64,000 nucleotides of DNA from the NCBI GenBank assembly GCA_905479495.1, contig CAJQMR010000017.1, positions 1-64,000 on the forward strand, written 5' to 3'. Each line of letters begins with the position of its first letter. Positions within the stretch are counted from its first letter, which is position 1. The notes under the pieces were generated by a model. The model worked only from the letters and a program-made list of their open reading frames with translations, ran no database searches and was not told where the DNA came from. The position numbers were made by a program, and so were the translations under genes. The DNA is from an uncultured Anaerolineae bacterium. Its GTDB lineage: Bacteria > Chloroflexota > Anaerolineae > Promineifilales > Promineifilaceae. Shown here one piece after another: positions 28,764 through 36,073 of the stretch.

Positions 28764-30017
28764 ATGGCGCAGGAAAAATTAGACGCAACCGTTCATCTTT
28801 TTTGTGGCTTACCTACCTCGGGCAAGACCACCTTTGCCAAAGAACTAGAACAAAACCACAAAGCAATTCGCTTTTCGCTGGATGAGTGGATGATCAATCT
28901 GACGGATGCCACCATTTTTGACGCTGAGTATGGTGAGATGGCGCAAAAGTTGAAGGAGTTGTTTTGGCAAACGGCCGTTCCCCTTCTGCAACAAGGCACC
29001 GATGTCATCCTCGATTGGAGCTTGTGGAGCCGTGAACGTCGCCAAAAGTGGATCGGCCGTATTACCGAGCTGGGTGCAAATTACACGCTTTACTATCTCA
29101 ACATTCCGCCTGTGGTGCTGCGCCAGCGGCTGGAAAAACGGAACGCGGAGCTGCCTCCTGGCGTTCACCCCATCCCCATCGCTGAGCTGGATCGCTTTAT
29201 CCCCATCTTTGAACCACCTACGCCCGAAGAAAATCTGAACGTGGTGCAAATTTACCTGGGGCAAGATGGCCCCATCCACAATCCGCATCTGGAAGGGGAT
29301 ACCTTCTTTTGGCAGGGGAACGACGTGGGCGTGCTGCTGTTGCACGGCCTGACAGCCACCACGGCCGAAGTGCGCCTGCTGGCGGAAAAGCTGTATGCTA
29401 AAGGCTACACCATCTCTGCACCGCTGCTACCTGGTCACGGCACCCACCCCGACGATCTCAACGAAACCACCTGGCACGATTGGGCCTGGGCGGCCGAAAA
29501 AGCATATCAACATTTGGCCACGGTGTGTGACCATGTGTTTGTGGGGGGCGAATCAACCGGTGGGGCATTGGCCCTTTACCTGGCGGCGCAGCACAAAGAG
29601 ATTGCCGGGGTCTTGTGTTATGCACCTGCCATTAAGCTGGCCATTCCCACACACAACATGGTGCGGCTGTACGTGGCCGCACCGCTGGTGCATTCATTGC
29701 CCAAGGACAATGTGGGCAGCAATGAATTTTGGCAAGGTTACCGGGTGAATCCGCTGCGGGCGGTAATGGAACTGATCCGCTTGGGGTTGGAGGTACGTCG
29801 CCAACTGCCGCAAATCACACAGCCTGTGCTGGTAATGCAGGGGCGCAACGACAAAACGGTTTCAGAGGATGTGGGCGAGATTATTCTGGAAGGTGTTTTG
29901 TCGGAGCAAGCTGAGCAGCATTGGTGGGAACAGTCGGGCCATGTGATTTTGCTAGAAGATGAATTGGATGAGATTACGGCCGTTACCCTCGACTTCATGC
30001 AAAACATCATTTCGTAG
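28764..30017 (+). CDS. Fusion of P-loop kinase and alpha/beta hydrolase
   Basis: The 417-residue protein joins two enzymes. Residues 1-165 form a P-loop kinase with Walker A GLPTSGKTT (15-23), an FSLDEWM motif and VILDWSLWSRERR, as in zeta-toxin/chloramphenicol-phosphotransferase-like ATPases. Residues from about 180 form an alpha/beta hydrolase: HGLTATTAEVR oxyanion region, nucleophile Ser264 in GGESTGG, Asp in QGRNDKTV and His in SGHVILLEDE, as in Est30-type carboxylesterases and monoacylglycerol lipases. No frameshift joins them. The stop codon TAG is the first triplet of a palindromic repeat. The pairing suggests phosphorylation and hydrolysis of related substrates; this is inference. Confidence 0.82.
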   Translation: MAQEKLDATVHLFCGLPTSGKTTFAKELEQNHKAIRFSLDEWMINLTDATIFDAEYGEMAQKLKELFWQTAVPLLQQGTDVILDWSLWSRERRQKWIGRITELGANYTLYYLNIPPVVLRQRLEKRNAELPPGVHPIPIAELDRFIPIFEPPTPEENLNVVQIYLGQDGPIHNPHLEGDTFFWQGNDVGVLLLHGLTATTAEVRLLAEKLYAKGYTISAPLLPGHGTHPDDLNETTWHDWAWAAEKAYQHLATVCDHVFVGGESTGGALALYLAAQHKEIAGVLCYAPAIKLAIPTHNMVRLYVAAPLVHSLPKDNVGSNEFWQGYRVNPLRAVMELIRLGLEVRRQLPQITQPVLVMQGRNDKTVSEDVGEIILEGVLSEQAEQHWWEQSGHVILLEDELDEITAVTLDFMQNIIS

Positions 30018-30065
30018 CCGCAGTTTCTTACTGCGCAAAAATTTCGCGGAAAGAATCCGCGGCTA
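30015..30065. repeat. Two-hairpin palindromic repeat, TAGCCGC family, copy A
   Basis: The element starts with TAGCCGCAGTTTCTTACTGC, has a second stem CGCGGAAAGAATCCGCGG, and ends GCGGCTA, so its ends pair with each other. Its first TAG is the stop codon of the fusion gene. A close relative lies at 63592-63639. Confidence 0.75.
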
Positions 30066-30073
30066 CAAAAAAT

Positions 30074-30733
30074 TTACCCAAGCGTTTTGTTTAAGAAAGC
30101 CAACGTACGTTCCCAGGCTAGCTTGGCGGCGGCTTCATCGTACGCATCGGGGCGGGAGGGTTCAAAGAACCAGTGGCCGGTATTGGGATAGATGTGGAAG
30201 GTGGTGGGACGGCCGTTTTCTAATAGCTTCTCCTTAAAAAGGTCAATAAATTCGCTGTCTTCATACGAATCGTTTTCCGCATAGTGTCCAAGATAGCTGG
30301 CTTGAGTATCTGTTTGGTTTGTCCAGCCAGCGCCGTAAAACAACACAACAGCGCTTACCTGCGCTGGCCGTTTGTGCGCTGCCCACACGGCAAACATCGC
30401 TCCCATAGAAAAGCCTAAAACACCAATCTGCCCCGCTTCACAGGCTTCATGTGCCAACAGCTCATCTATTGCTGCCTCAATGATTGGATTGGCCGTTTCA
30501 TCATCTAATTCTGTACTAAATTTTTCGGCTTGCTCGATGGTGGTGGCGATACGGCCGTTGTATAAATCTGGAGCCAGCGCCACAAACCCCGCCTCCGCCA
30601 GTCGGTCTGCCACGTTTGTAATGTCCTCATTCAGTCCCCACCACGGATGTAAAACCAAAACGCCGGGGCCTTTTCCGCTGGCCGGCAGGGCTAGATGGGC
30701 TTCTGCTTCTGAATCAATTGCTTTTATTTTCAT
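30074..30733 (-). CDS. Dienelactone hydrolase family protein
   Basis: The start at 30733 follows AAAGGAG; an earlier Met is not preceded by one. The 219-residue protein has the DLH signature GVLVLHPWWGLNEDI, a nucleophile in GFSMGAMFA and late residues YLGHYAENDSYE and TGHWFFEP that give Asp and His. In authentic dienelactone hydrolases the nucleophile is Cys; here it is Ser, as in many carboxymethylenebutenolidase-like hydrolases of unknown substrate. No aromatic ring-cleavage genes are near. Two octamers lie in it, encoding NGR both times. Confidence 0.87.
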   Translation of the reverse strand: MKIKAIDSEAEAHLALPASGKGPGVLVLHPWWGLNEDITNVADRLAEAGFVALAPDLYNGRIATTIEQAEKFSTELDDETANPIIEAAIDELLAHEACEAGQIGVLGFSMGAMFAVWAAHKRPAQVSAVVLFYGAGWTNQTDTQASYLGHYAENDSYEDSEFIDLFKEKLLENGRPTTFHIYPNTGHWFFEPSRPDAYDEAAAKLAWERTLAFLNKTLG

Positions 30734-30760
30734 CGGGTCTCCTTTTTGGGAAATACGGAA

Positions 30761-30834
30761 CACAGAGTTTCACAGAGAAAACACAGAGGACCACGGAGAG
30801 GAAAACCAGTGAAAATCCGTGTTTATCTGTGTCC
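30761..30834. repeat. CACAGAG-word intergenic repeat
   Basis: Repeated CACAGAG/ACACAGAG words, followed by complementary ATCCGTGTTTATCTGTG, occupy the gap between two minus-strand genes. Related copies are at 11621, 26371 and 62145. Confidence 0.65.
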
Positions 30835-30839
30835 CATTT

Positions 30840-31961
30840 TTATACAATTAGCTCAAAGCTGCGTTCGCCGATGCGCTGCCCGTTGATCTGAATTTCGACG
30901 CGGTGGGTGCCGGGGTAATATTTGCGCGTCGTAATGGGCTTGATGGGATGGCTTTTTTCCAGGGTGAGCGATTGGTTGGGGGCGAGTACGGCCGTTTTCA
31001 GCTTGAACACCTTGCCACTCGTCTGCCCATTTGCCTTTACAAAATGAATCACAAAATCGATCATCAACTTTTGCTCATCGGCAGCTTTATTTTGCAGCGT
31101 GAATTGTAGATTGAGTTTGTTACCCAAATTCAGCGGATCGGGCTCGATGATGAAATTTTGCAAGGCAACCTGGGGTGGCCCGTAGCCCAACACCGCCAGT
31201 GCGTCTGGATTGCCATCTTTTACCAGCGTACGCAGGGCACGCTGCACTATCCAGCGTCGCTCTGGCGAACCATCCTGCCACCAGCGGCGGCACGTTTCTA
31301 TCACCAACTGAGGATGGTCCTTGGCGATATCGTTGAGATGGTTGCTCACAGAGCGGCGCACGTACTCGGCGGGATCGTCCTTGAGCTTTTCCAGCAGCGC
31401 CAGAGTGGGACCGGGGTCTTCGACAAATTGATAAAGCCGACCCGCCCAGGGCAGGCGGGGGCGGGTGCCTTCGCTGACCAGCCGCCGCACATGCGGGTTT
31501 TCATCTTCGGCCCAGGTGTGCAAAATGGCGAGCATTTTTTCCTGGTGATGGATGAGGAACGGCCGTATGGCAAATTCGGCCGTGTGTCGTTTGGTGATTT
31601 CGTGCATGGCCTCCACCCCCACATCAAAATCTTCCAATCCAAACGTCTCAATAAATTGGGCGATGGGCCAATAATGCCAGCCATCGGCAAACACACCCTC
31701 TTCGCCGCTGAGTTCCGCCCCTAGAGCGGCTGCCAGTACGGTCCAGGCGTTGGCAAAACCCGTAGGCAAATGGTCGTGCAGCGCCTGCACAAACACGGTA
31801 GACCGTTCTTTCATCTCCAGGCCATCCAACTGCGGGCTGATTTGGTTGATGAAGGCTTCGACGGGAAATTGAGGGTGAACGGCCGTAATCATGGCTGCCA
31901 TCCGCTGCGCCAACGCTTCATCAAAATAATCTTTGAACAGTTTTTTTTCGTTATCGCTCAT
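30840..31961 (-). CDS. DNA alkylation repair protein, AlkC-like HEAT-repeat glycosylase
   Basis: The 373-residue protein has a helical HEAT-like domain (to about residue 255) with WHYWPIAQFIETFG, TWAEDENPHVRRLVSEGTRPRLPW, PAEYVRRSVSNHLNDIAKDHP and ERRWIVQRALRTLVKDG, features of the AlkC/AlkD alkylpurine DNA glycosylases. The RLVSEGTRPRLPW segment is strongly typical of COG4335 (AlkC). The last 100 residues are a beta-rich Ig-like domain, as known for some AlkC proteins. It removes alkylated bases from DNA. It starts three bases after the stop of a DinB-like gene, so they are an operon. Confidence 0.86.
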   Translation of the reverse strand: MSDNEKKLFKDYFDEALAQRMAAMITAVHPQFPVEAFINQISPQLDGLEMKERSTVFVQALHDHLPTGFANAWTVLAAALGAELSGEEGVFADGWHYWPIAQFIETFGLEDFDVGVEAMHEITKRHTAEFAIRPFLIHHQEKMLAILHTWAEDENPHVRRLVSEGTRPRLPWAGRLYQFVEDPGPTLALLEKLKDDPAEYVRRSVSNHLNDIAKDHPQLVIETCRRWWQDGSPERRWIVQRALRTLVKDGNPDALAVLGYGPPQVALQNFIIEPDPLNLGNKLNLQFTLQNKAADEQKLMIDFVIHFVKANGQTSGKVFKLKTAVLAPNQSLTLEKSHPIKPITTRKYYPGTHRVEIQINGQRIGERSFELIV

Positions 31962-31964
31962 AGG

Positions 31965-32477
31965 CTACCATTCTCCAGCGTAACGTGGCGAATACGGCCG
32001 TACCAGTTCTCCCACCAAAAAATATTTCAACTCAACGAGCTGGCGCAAGTGCAGCAGATCGTGGGCAACCCAGGCGGCCAGCATGTCGCCCGCGTGGAAC
32101 TTGCCCGCCACCGGATGTGTCTCGAACTTCTCCAGGTTTGGCTGATCCAGATTGGCCAGCCAGGACAGGGATTTTTGCCGCTCGTCCAGAAAATTTTGCA
32201 GTGAATTGGTCAGCTCCCGTTCGTTGTATTTGCGGGCAGTTACCCAGCCTGCCGGGTCAATAGGCGGCCATTCCTCGCCGGGATGGTGCAGCAGGTAATC
32301 AAAGCGCTGCCGAAAATCTTCCCGCTCCTCATCGTATAAATGATTTACCACTTCTAAAACAGACCAATCCTCCGGGGATGGTTTTATTGTGGCCTGCTCT
32401 TGCGAAATGCTGGCCACCAATTCCCGAATCAACTCACCGTTCTGCCTTAGCTGCATTTGACACGCTGTGAAATCCAT
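31965..32477 (-). CDS. DinB-superfamily protein
   Basis: I start at the ATG that follows AAGGAAGG. The 170-residue four-helix protein has His ligands in EVVNHLYDEEREDF and AAWVAHDLLHLRQL, the usual three-His metal site of DinB/YfiT proteins. These are thiol-dependent transferases or damage-induced proteins without polymerase activity; the name does not mean DNA polymerase IV. It is cotranscribed with the AlkC-like gene and lies next to UvrB on the same strand, so a damage-related role is plausible but not shown. Confidence 0.82.
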   Translation of the reverse strand: MDFTACQMQLRQNGELIRELVASISQEQATIKPSPEDWSVLEVVNHLYDEEREDFRQRFDYLLHHPGEEWPPIDPAGWVTARKYNERELTNSLQNFLDERQKSLSWLANLDQPNLEKFETHPVAGKFHAGDMLAAWVAHDLLHLRQLVELKYFLVGELVRPYSPRYAGEW

Positions 32478-32606
32478 ATCTACCTTCCTTGTAAATCGGG
32501 GCCCCATTTTTATTAGTGGTGGTGTGCTGCCGTCCATGCAATTTTCTGGATAAAGGAATGTCACCTGAACTTATGTTCTAATTTTACCCAATAATTTTCC
32601 ATTTGG

Positions 32607-34577
32607 CTATGCTGGTTCTAGCTGTTGACGTAGGGCAATGATTTGGTCGCGCAGACGGGCCGCTTTCTCGAATTCTAGATTAACTGCGGCCGTTTTCATC
32701 GCGTCTTCTAGCTCATCAATTTGCACTAAAAGGTCATCGGTTTGGTAAATGGGGGTGGGTTCGGATACGGCCGTTTCCTCTTCCCGCACCTTCAGCAATT
32801 TATCCAACTGCTTGACGATGGTTTGTGGCACGATGCCGTGCTCAGCATTGTATGTCTGCTGCAAAGCACGCCGCCGGTCGGTTTCATCAATGGCGCGCTG
32901 CATAGAATCCGTTACCCGGTCGGCGTACATAATCACCCGTCCGGCTTCGTGGCGGGCGGCACGGCCAATCGTCTGGACCAGTGCTCGGTCGGAGCGCAAA
33001 AAACCCTCTTTGTCAGCATCCAAAATGGCCACCAGCGACACCTCTGGTAAGTCCAGGCCTTCACGCAGTAAATTGATCCCCACAACGGCGTCATACACAC
33101 CGGCCCGCAAATCTTGCAAGATTTCTACCCGTTCAAACGTATCTACCTCACTGTGCAGGTAATGCACCTTCATCTCCATTTCGCGTAGATAATCGGACAA
33201 ATCTTCGGCCATCCGTTTGGTGAGCGTGGTGATGAGGGCGCGTTGGCCTTGTTCCACCCGTTTACGCAGTTCAAACAACAAATCATCCACCTGACCGCGA
33301 ATCGGCCGTATTTCAATTTCAGGGTCAATCAGCCCGGTGGGGCGAATGATTTGCTCCACGGTTTGCTCGGTATGTTCCAACTCGTATGGCCCTGGTGTGG
33401 CTGAGGTGAAAATCAGCTGATAGGCGCGTTCTTCCCACTCGTCGAAAGTAAGCGGGCGGTTGTCCAGGGCACTGGGCAGGCGGAAGCCGTGCTCCACCAG
33501 CGTTTCTTTGCGCTGCCGGTCGCCGTTGTACATGGCCCGAATTTGCGGCAGGGTCATGTGGCTCTCGTCCACCACCATCAGGTAATCGTCGGGGAAGTAA
33601 TCCAGCAGGGTCCAGGGCGGGCTGCTAGGCAACCGGTTGGGCGTAAAGTGGATACCGTAATTTTCGATGCCCTGACAGTAGCCCAGTTCGCGCAGCATTT
33701 CGATGTCGTACCGGGTGCGCTGCTCCAACCGCTGCTGGGCCAGCAAATTATTCTCTTCGCCCAATTGTTGCAGCCTTGTTTCCAGCTCTGCCTCAATGCG
33801 GGTGATGGCTTCTTCCATCTCGTCAGCGGGGGGGATGAAGTGGCGGGCGGGATGGATGGTGAGACTTTCTAGCTTGGCCAGCAGTTCGCCAGTGAGCGGG
33901 TCAATTTCGGTGATTTGCTCGATCTCATCCCCCCAGAAGGTGATGCGGTAGGCGGATTCGGTGTAAGACGGCCGTATCTCCAACACATCCCCGCGCACCC
34001 GAAAGCTGCCAATCTTAAAATCCATTTCATTCCGTTCATACTGAATGCCGATGAGCTGACGCAGCGTTTTTTGCCGCTGCTTCACCTCGCCCACGGTGAA
34101 TGGCACTCGCGCTTGATCATACCGCACCGGATCGCCCAGTCCGTAAATGGCGCTCACGCTAGCCACAATAATTACATCTCTTCGCGTAGCCAGTGATTGC
34201 GTAGCCGCCAGCCGCATTCGCTCAATTTCGGCATTAATTTCGGTGGTTTTTTCAATGTAGGTGTCAGTGCGCGGAATATACGCTTCTGGTTGGTAGTAGT
34301 CGTAGTAGCTCACGAAGTAGCTCACTGCATTGTGCGTGAAGAACTGGCAAAACTCGCTGTAAAGTTGGGCCGCCAGCGTCTTGTTGTGGGCCATAATGAG
34401 GGTAGGGCGCTGCGTTTGTTGGATAACATTGGCAATGGTGAACGTTTTGCCCGTGCCGGTGGCTCCCAGCAGCAGCTGCTGGGGCAGGCCATTTTGCAGG
34501 CCGTCTACCAGTCCGGCAATCGCTTGTGGCTGGTCGCCTGTTGGTTGGTAATTGGAATTGAGTTGGAAATTTGGCAT
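32607..34577 (-). CDS. uvrB: UvrABC excision nuclease subunit B
   Basis: The 656-residue protein is a full-length UvrB. It has the start FQLNSNYQPTGDQPQAI, Walker A LLGATGTGKT, the beta-hairpin region YYDYYQPEAYIPRTDTYIEK, Walker B in VVDESHMTLPQ, the helicase motifs GRAARHE and REGLDLPEV, and a C-terminal UVR motif (LEDAMKTAAVNLEFEKAARLRDQI) that binds UvrC. It verifies DNA lesions in nucleotide excision repair. GGAGG precedes the start. Three octamers lie in the gene, one encoding ETAVSE between helicase and UVR domains. Confidence 0.97.
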   Translation of the reverse strand: MPNFQLNSNYQPTGDQPQAIAGLVDGLQNGLPQQLLLGATGTGKTFTIANVIQQTQRPTLIMAHNKTLAAQLYSEFCQFFTHNAVSYFVSYYDYYQPEAYIPRTDTYIEKTTEINAEIERMRLAATQSLATRRDVIIVASVSAIYGLGDPVRYDQARVPFTVGEVKQRQKTLRQLIGIQYERNEMDFKIGSFRVRGDVLEIRPSYTESAYRITFWGDEIEQITEIDPLTGELLAKLESLTIHPARHFIPPADEMEEAITRIEAELETRLQQLGEENNLLAQQRLEQRTRYDIEMLRELGYCQGIENYGIHFTPNRLPSSPPWTLLDYFPDDYLMVVDESHMTLPQIRAMYNGDRQRKETLVEHGFRLPSALDNRPLTFDEWEERAYQLIFTSATPGPYELEHTEQTVEQIIRPTGLIDPEIEIRPIRGQVDDLLFELRKRVEQGQRALITTLTKRMAEDLSDYLREMEMKVHYLHSEVDTFERVEILQDLRAGVYDAVVGINLLREGLDLPEVSLVAILDADKEGFLRSDRALVQTIGRAARHEAGRVIMYADRVTDSMQRAIDETDRRRALQQTYNAEHGIVPQTIVKQLDKLLKVREEETAVSEPTPIYQTDDLLVQIDELEDAMKTAAVNLEFEKAARLRDQIIALRQQLEPA

Positions 34578-34706
34578 TTTTAGGCCTCCGGCTGTTTGCT
34601 AGTGAAAAGTGATCAGTAAAAAGTTTCCGATCTACCTCTTTGTACGTTTCACTATAAAAGTGGTTTATGACATCTATTGTCAGGAGTTTGAGCAAAACGG
34701 CCGTTC

Positions 34707-34734
34707 TTGCTAGACTTATGCCCTTATCTATTAA
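34707..34734 (+). promoter_or_regulatory. Promoter of phosphoesterase gene
   Basis: TTGCTA (34707-34712), 16 bp, then TATTAA (34729-34734) lie just before the GTG at 34748, so the 5' leader is short. The -35 part is in the shared word TTGCTAGACTTA; a very similar TTTGCTAGACATA precedes the gene at 148. Confidence 0.4.
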
Positions 34735-34747
34735 ATAGGACATTCAA

Positions 34748-35638
34748 GTGAAAATAGCAGTTATTTCAGATATTCATGGAAACATCCCCGCCCTAGAAAC
34801 TGTGACAGCGGATATTGAGCAATGGCAGCCCGACAATGTGATTGTTGATGGCGATATTATCAACCGGGGGCCGCTTTCCCGGGATTGTTTAGAGTGGATC
34901 TTGGCGCGCCAACAGCGTGATGATTGGCAGGTTGTGCGGGGCAATCATGAGGATTACGTTTTGGAGTGTGCCGCTGTAGACAGCACGGCAGACGCTCCTG
35001 AATTTGAAGTGCGCCAATTTGCCTATTGGACATATCAGCAAGTGGTAGAGTATGTGCCTATCCTCGATAATTTGCCCAGCCAGCATTCAGTTTGTGCGCC
35101 CGATGGCACAGAATTACGGGTGATGCACGGTTCTATGCGAGACAATCGAGATGGTGTGTACCCCAAAACATCTGACGCGGAGCTGCGTGAACAAATTGCA
35201 CCAGCCCCGAAAGTGTTTGTCACCGGGCACACGCACCGGCCGCTCATTCGCCAAATTGATGCCACAACGGTAGTCAATGTTGGCTCTGTGGGGGCATCTT
35301 TTGATGGGGATCGGCAGTTAAGCTACGGGCGTTTTACCTGGACGGAGAGCCGTGGCTGGCAGTCAGAAATTGTGCGGCTACCTTATGATTATGCGCGCGT
35401 TGAGCAAGATTATAAAACGTCAGGCTTTTTGGATGAGGCCGGGCCATTGGCTCAGCTGATGCTGGTGGAGCTGCGGCGCGCCGGGGGATTGGTTTATCGG
35501 TGGGCCAGCCGATATGAAAAAGCGGTATTGGCGGGTGAAATTAGCCTGGAGAATAGCGTTCGTGATGTGCTGAGGGATGAGGATTTACGGCCGTTCTTGG
35601 GCACACCGGGCTGGTCGGCAGCCTCGCTGGCTAATTAA
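34748..35638 (+). CDS. Calcineurin-like metallophosphoesterase
   Basis: The 296-residue protein begins at GTG with the five-motif phosphoesterase pattern: ISDIHGN, VDGDIINRGP, VRGNHEDY, and late VTGHTHRPLI and VVNVGSVG. These bind two metal ions and hydrolyse phosphate esters or cyclic nucleotides. The YfcE/diadenosine tetraphosphatase-like group is the nearest match by eye. The C-terminal 60 residues (LAQLMLVELRRAGGLVYRWASRYEKAV) are helical and unrecognised. An octamer near the end encodes the RPF segment. Confidence 0.87.
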   Translation: MKIAVISDIHGNIPALETVTADIEQWQPDNVIVDGDIINRGPLSRDCLEWILARQQRDDWQVVRGNHEDYVLECAAVDSTADAPEFEVRQFAYWTYQQVVEYVPILDNLPSQHSVCAPDGTELRVMHGSMRDNRDGVYPKTSDAELREQIAPAPKVFVTGHTHRPLIRQIDATTVVNVGSVGASFDGDRQLSYGRFTWTESRGWQSEIVRLPYDYARVEQDYKTSGFLDEAGPLAQLMLVELRRAGGLVYRWASRYEKAVLAGEISLENSVRDVLRDEDLRPFLGTPGWSAASLAN

Positions 35639-35639
35639 A

Positions 35640-35670
35640 AACGAAAACGACCGCCCGGATGGACGGCCGT
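35640..35670 (-). terminator. Minus-strand terminator with wobble-paired stem
   Basis: On the minus strand the RNA stem ACGGCCGTCC / GGGCGGTCGT pairs over all ten positions with two G-U wobbles and a four-base loop, then reads UUUUCGUUUUU. On the plus strand the same positions give two A-C mismatches and a weaker U-tract. It therefore appears built for minus-strand RNA. No known minus-strand gene precedes it. Confidence 0.65.
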
Positions 35671-35944
35671 TTCTCGATACCCCTCCTGGTATTTATGATT
35701 GACTGCTTTTTCTCCTAGAGAATTCAGTCAATCATTGCAAGAAAACGCTGGTTAAGTTATTTGACAAAGTGTAATGATAACCGCTTTGCTAAATAACCAA
35801 CGTTTCCTTTAACGACGTTTGCCTCTCGACCCTAAACCATCCCCATGATAGTAATCCAATACGTTTTCTCCTGGTGCGTTTCCTTGTGGTGCTAAAGACG
35901 GTGATGGCAAGGTACGGGAAATTGCAAACGTAGTTCGCAAATGA

Positions 35945-35972
35945 TTGCGTCTTCACTCGCCTGCTTTATAAT
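35945..35972 (+). promoter_or_regulatory. Promoter of AfsR-like gene
   Basis: TTGCGT (35945-35950), 16 bp, TATAAT (35967-35972). The leader to the ATG at 36074 would be about 95 bases. Confidence 0.5.
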
Positions 35973-36073
35973 GCAAAATCATCTGATCAGGTAGAGGGAA
36001 GATATTTTACCTCGTATCATAATAATCAATCGTTAATGCACCGTAAATTGTTAGCAAGGAATTTGTAGCTTTG

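Larger units (their letters stand above)
35639..36073. other. Structured intergenic region, 435 bp
   Basis: In order: a hairpin terminator (35647-35670), an 11-bp inverted repeat (35695-35735) with a nested TCTC/GAGA stem, a long imperfect hairpin (35743-35805), paired ACGTTTGC/GCAAACGT (35815 and 35924), then a plus promoter (35945-35972) for the AfsR-like gene. A minus-strand frame of 43 codons (TTG 35940 to stop 35809) crosses it. Confidence 0.6.

Noticed and set aside
28764..30017. Toxin of a toxin-antitoxin pair (zeta-like kinase)
   Set aside because: No antitoxin gene adjoins it and the kinase is fused to a hydrolase, which does not fit the known toxin systems.
30074..30733. Dienelactone hydrolase as part of an aromatic degradation operon
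   Set aside because: The nucleophile is Ser and not Cys and no ring-cleavage gene is near, so only the fold is supported.
35809..35940. 43-codon minus-strand frame called as a gene
   Set aside because: The peptide looks plausible but the start is TTG without a ribosome site and a frame of this length occurs by chance about one time in ten; I keep it only as part of the transcript finding.
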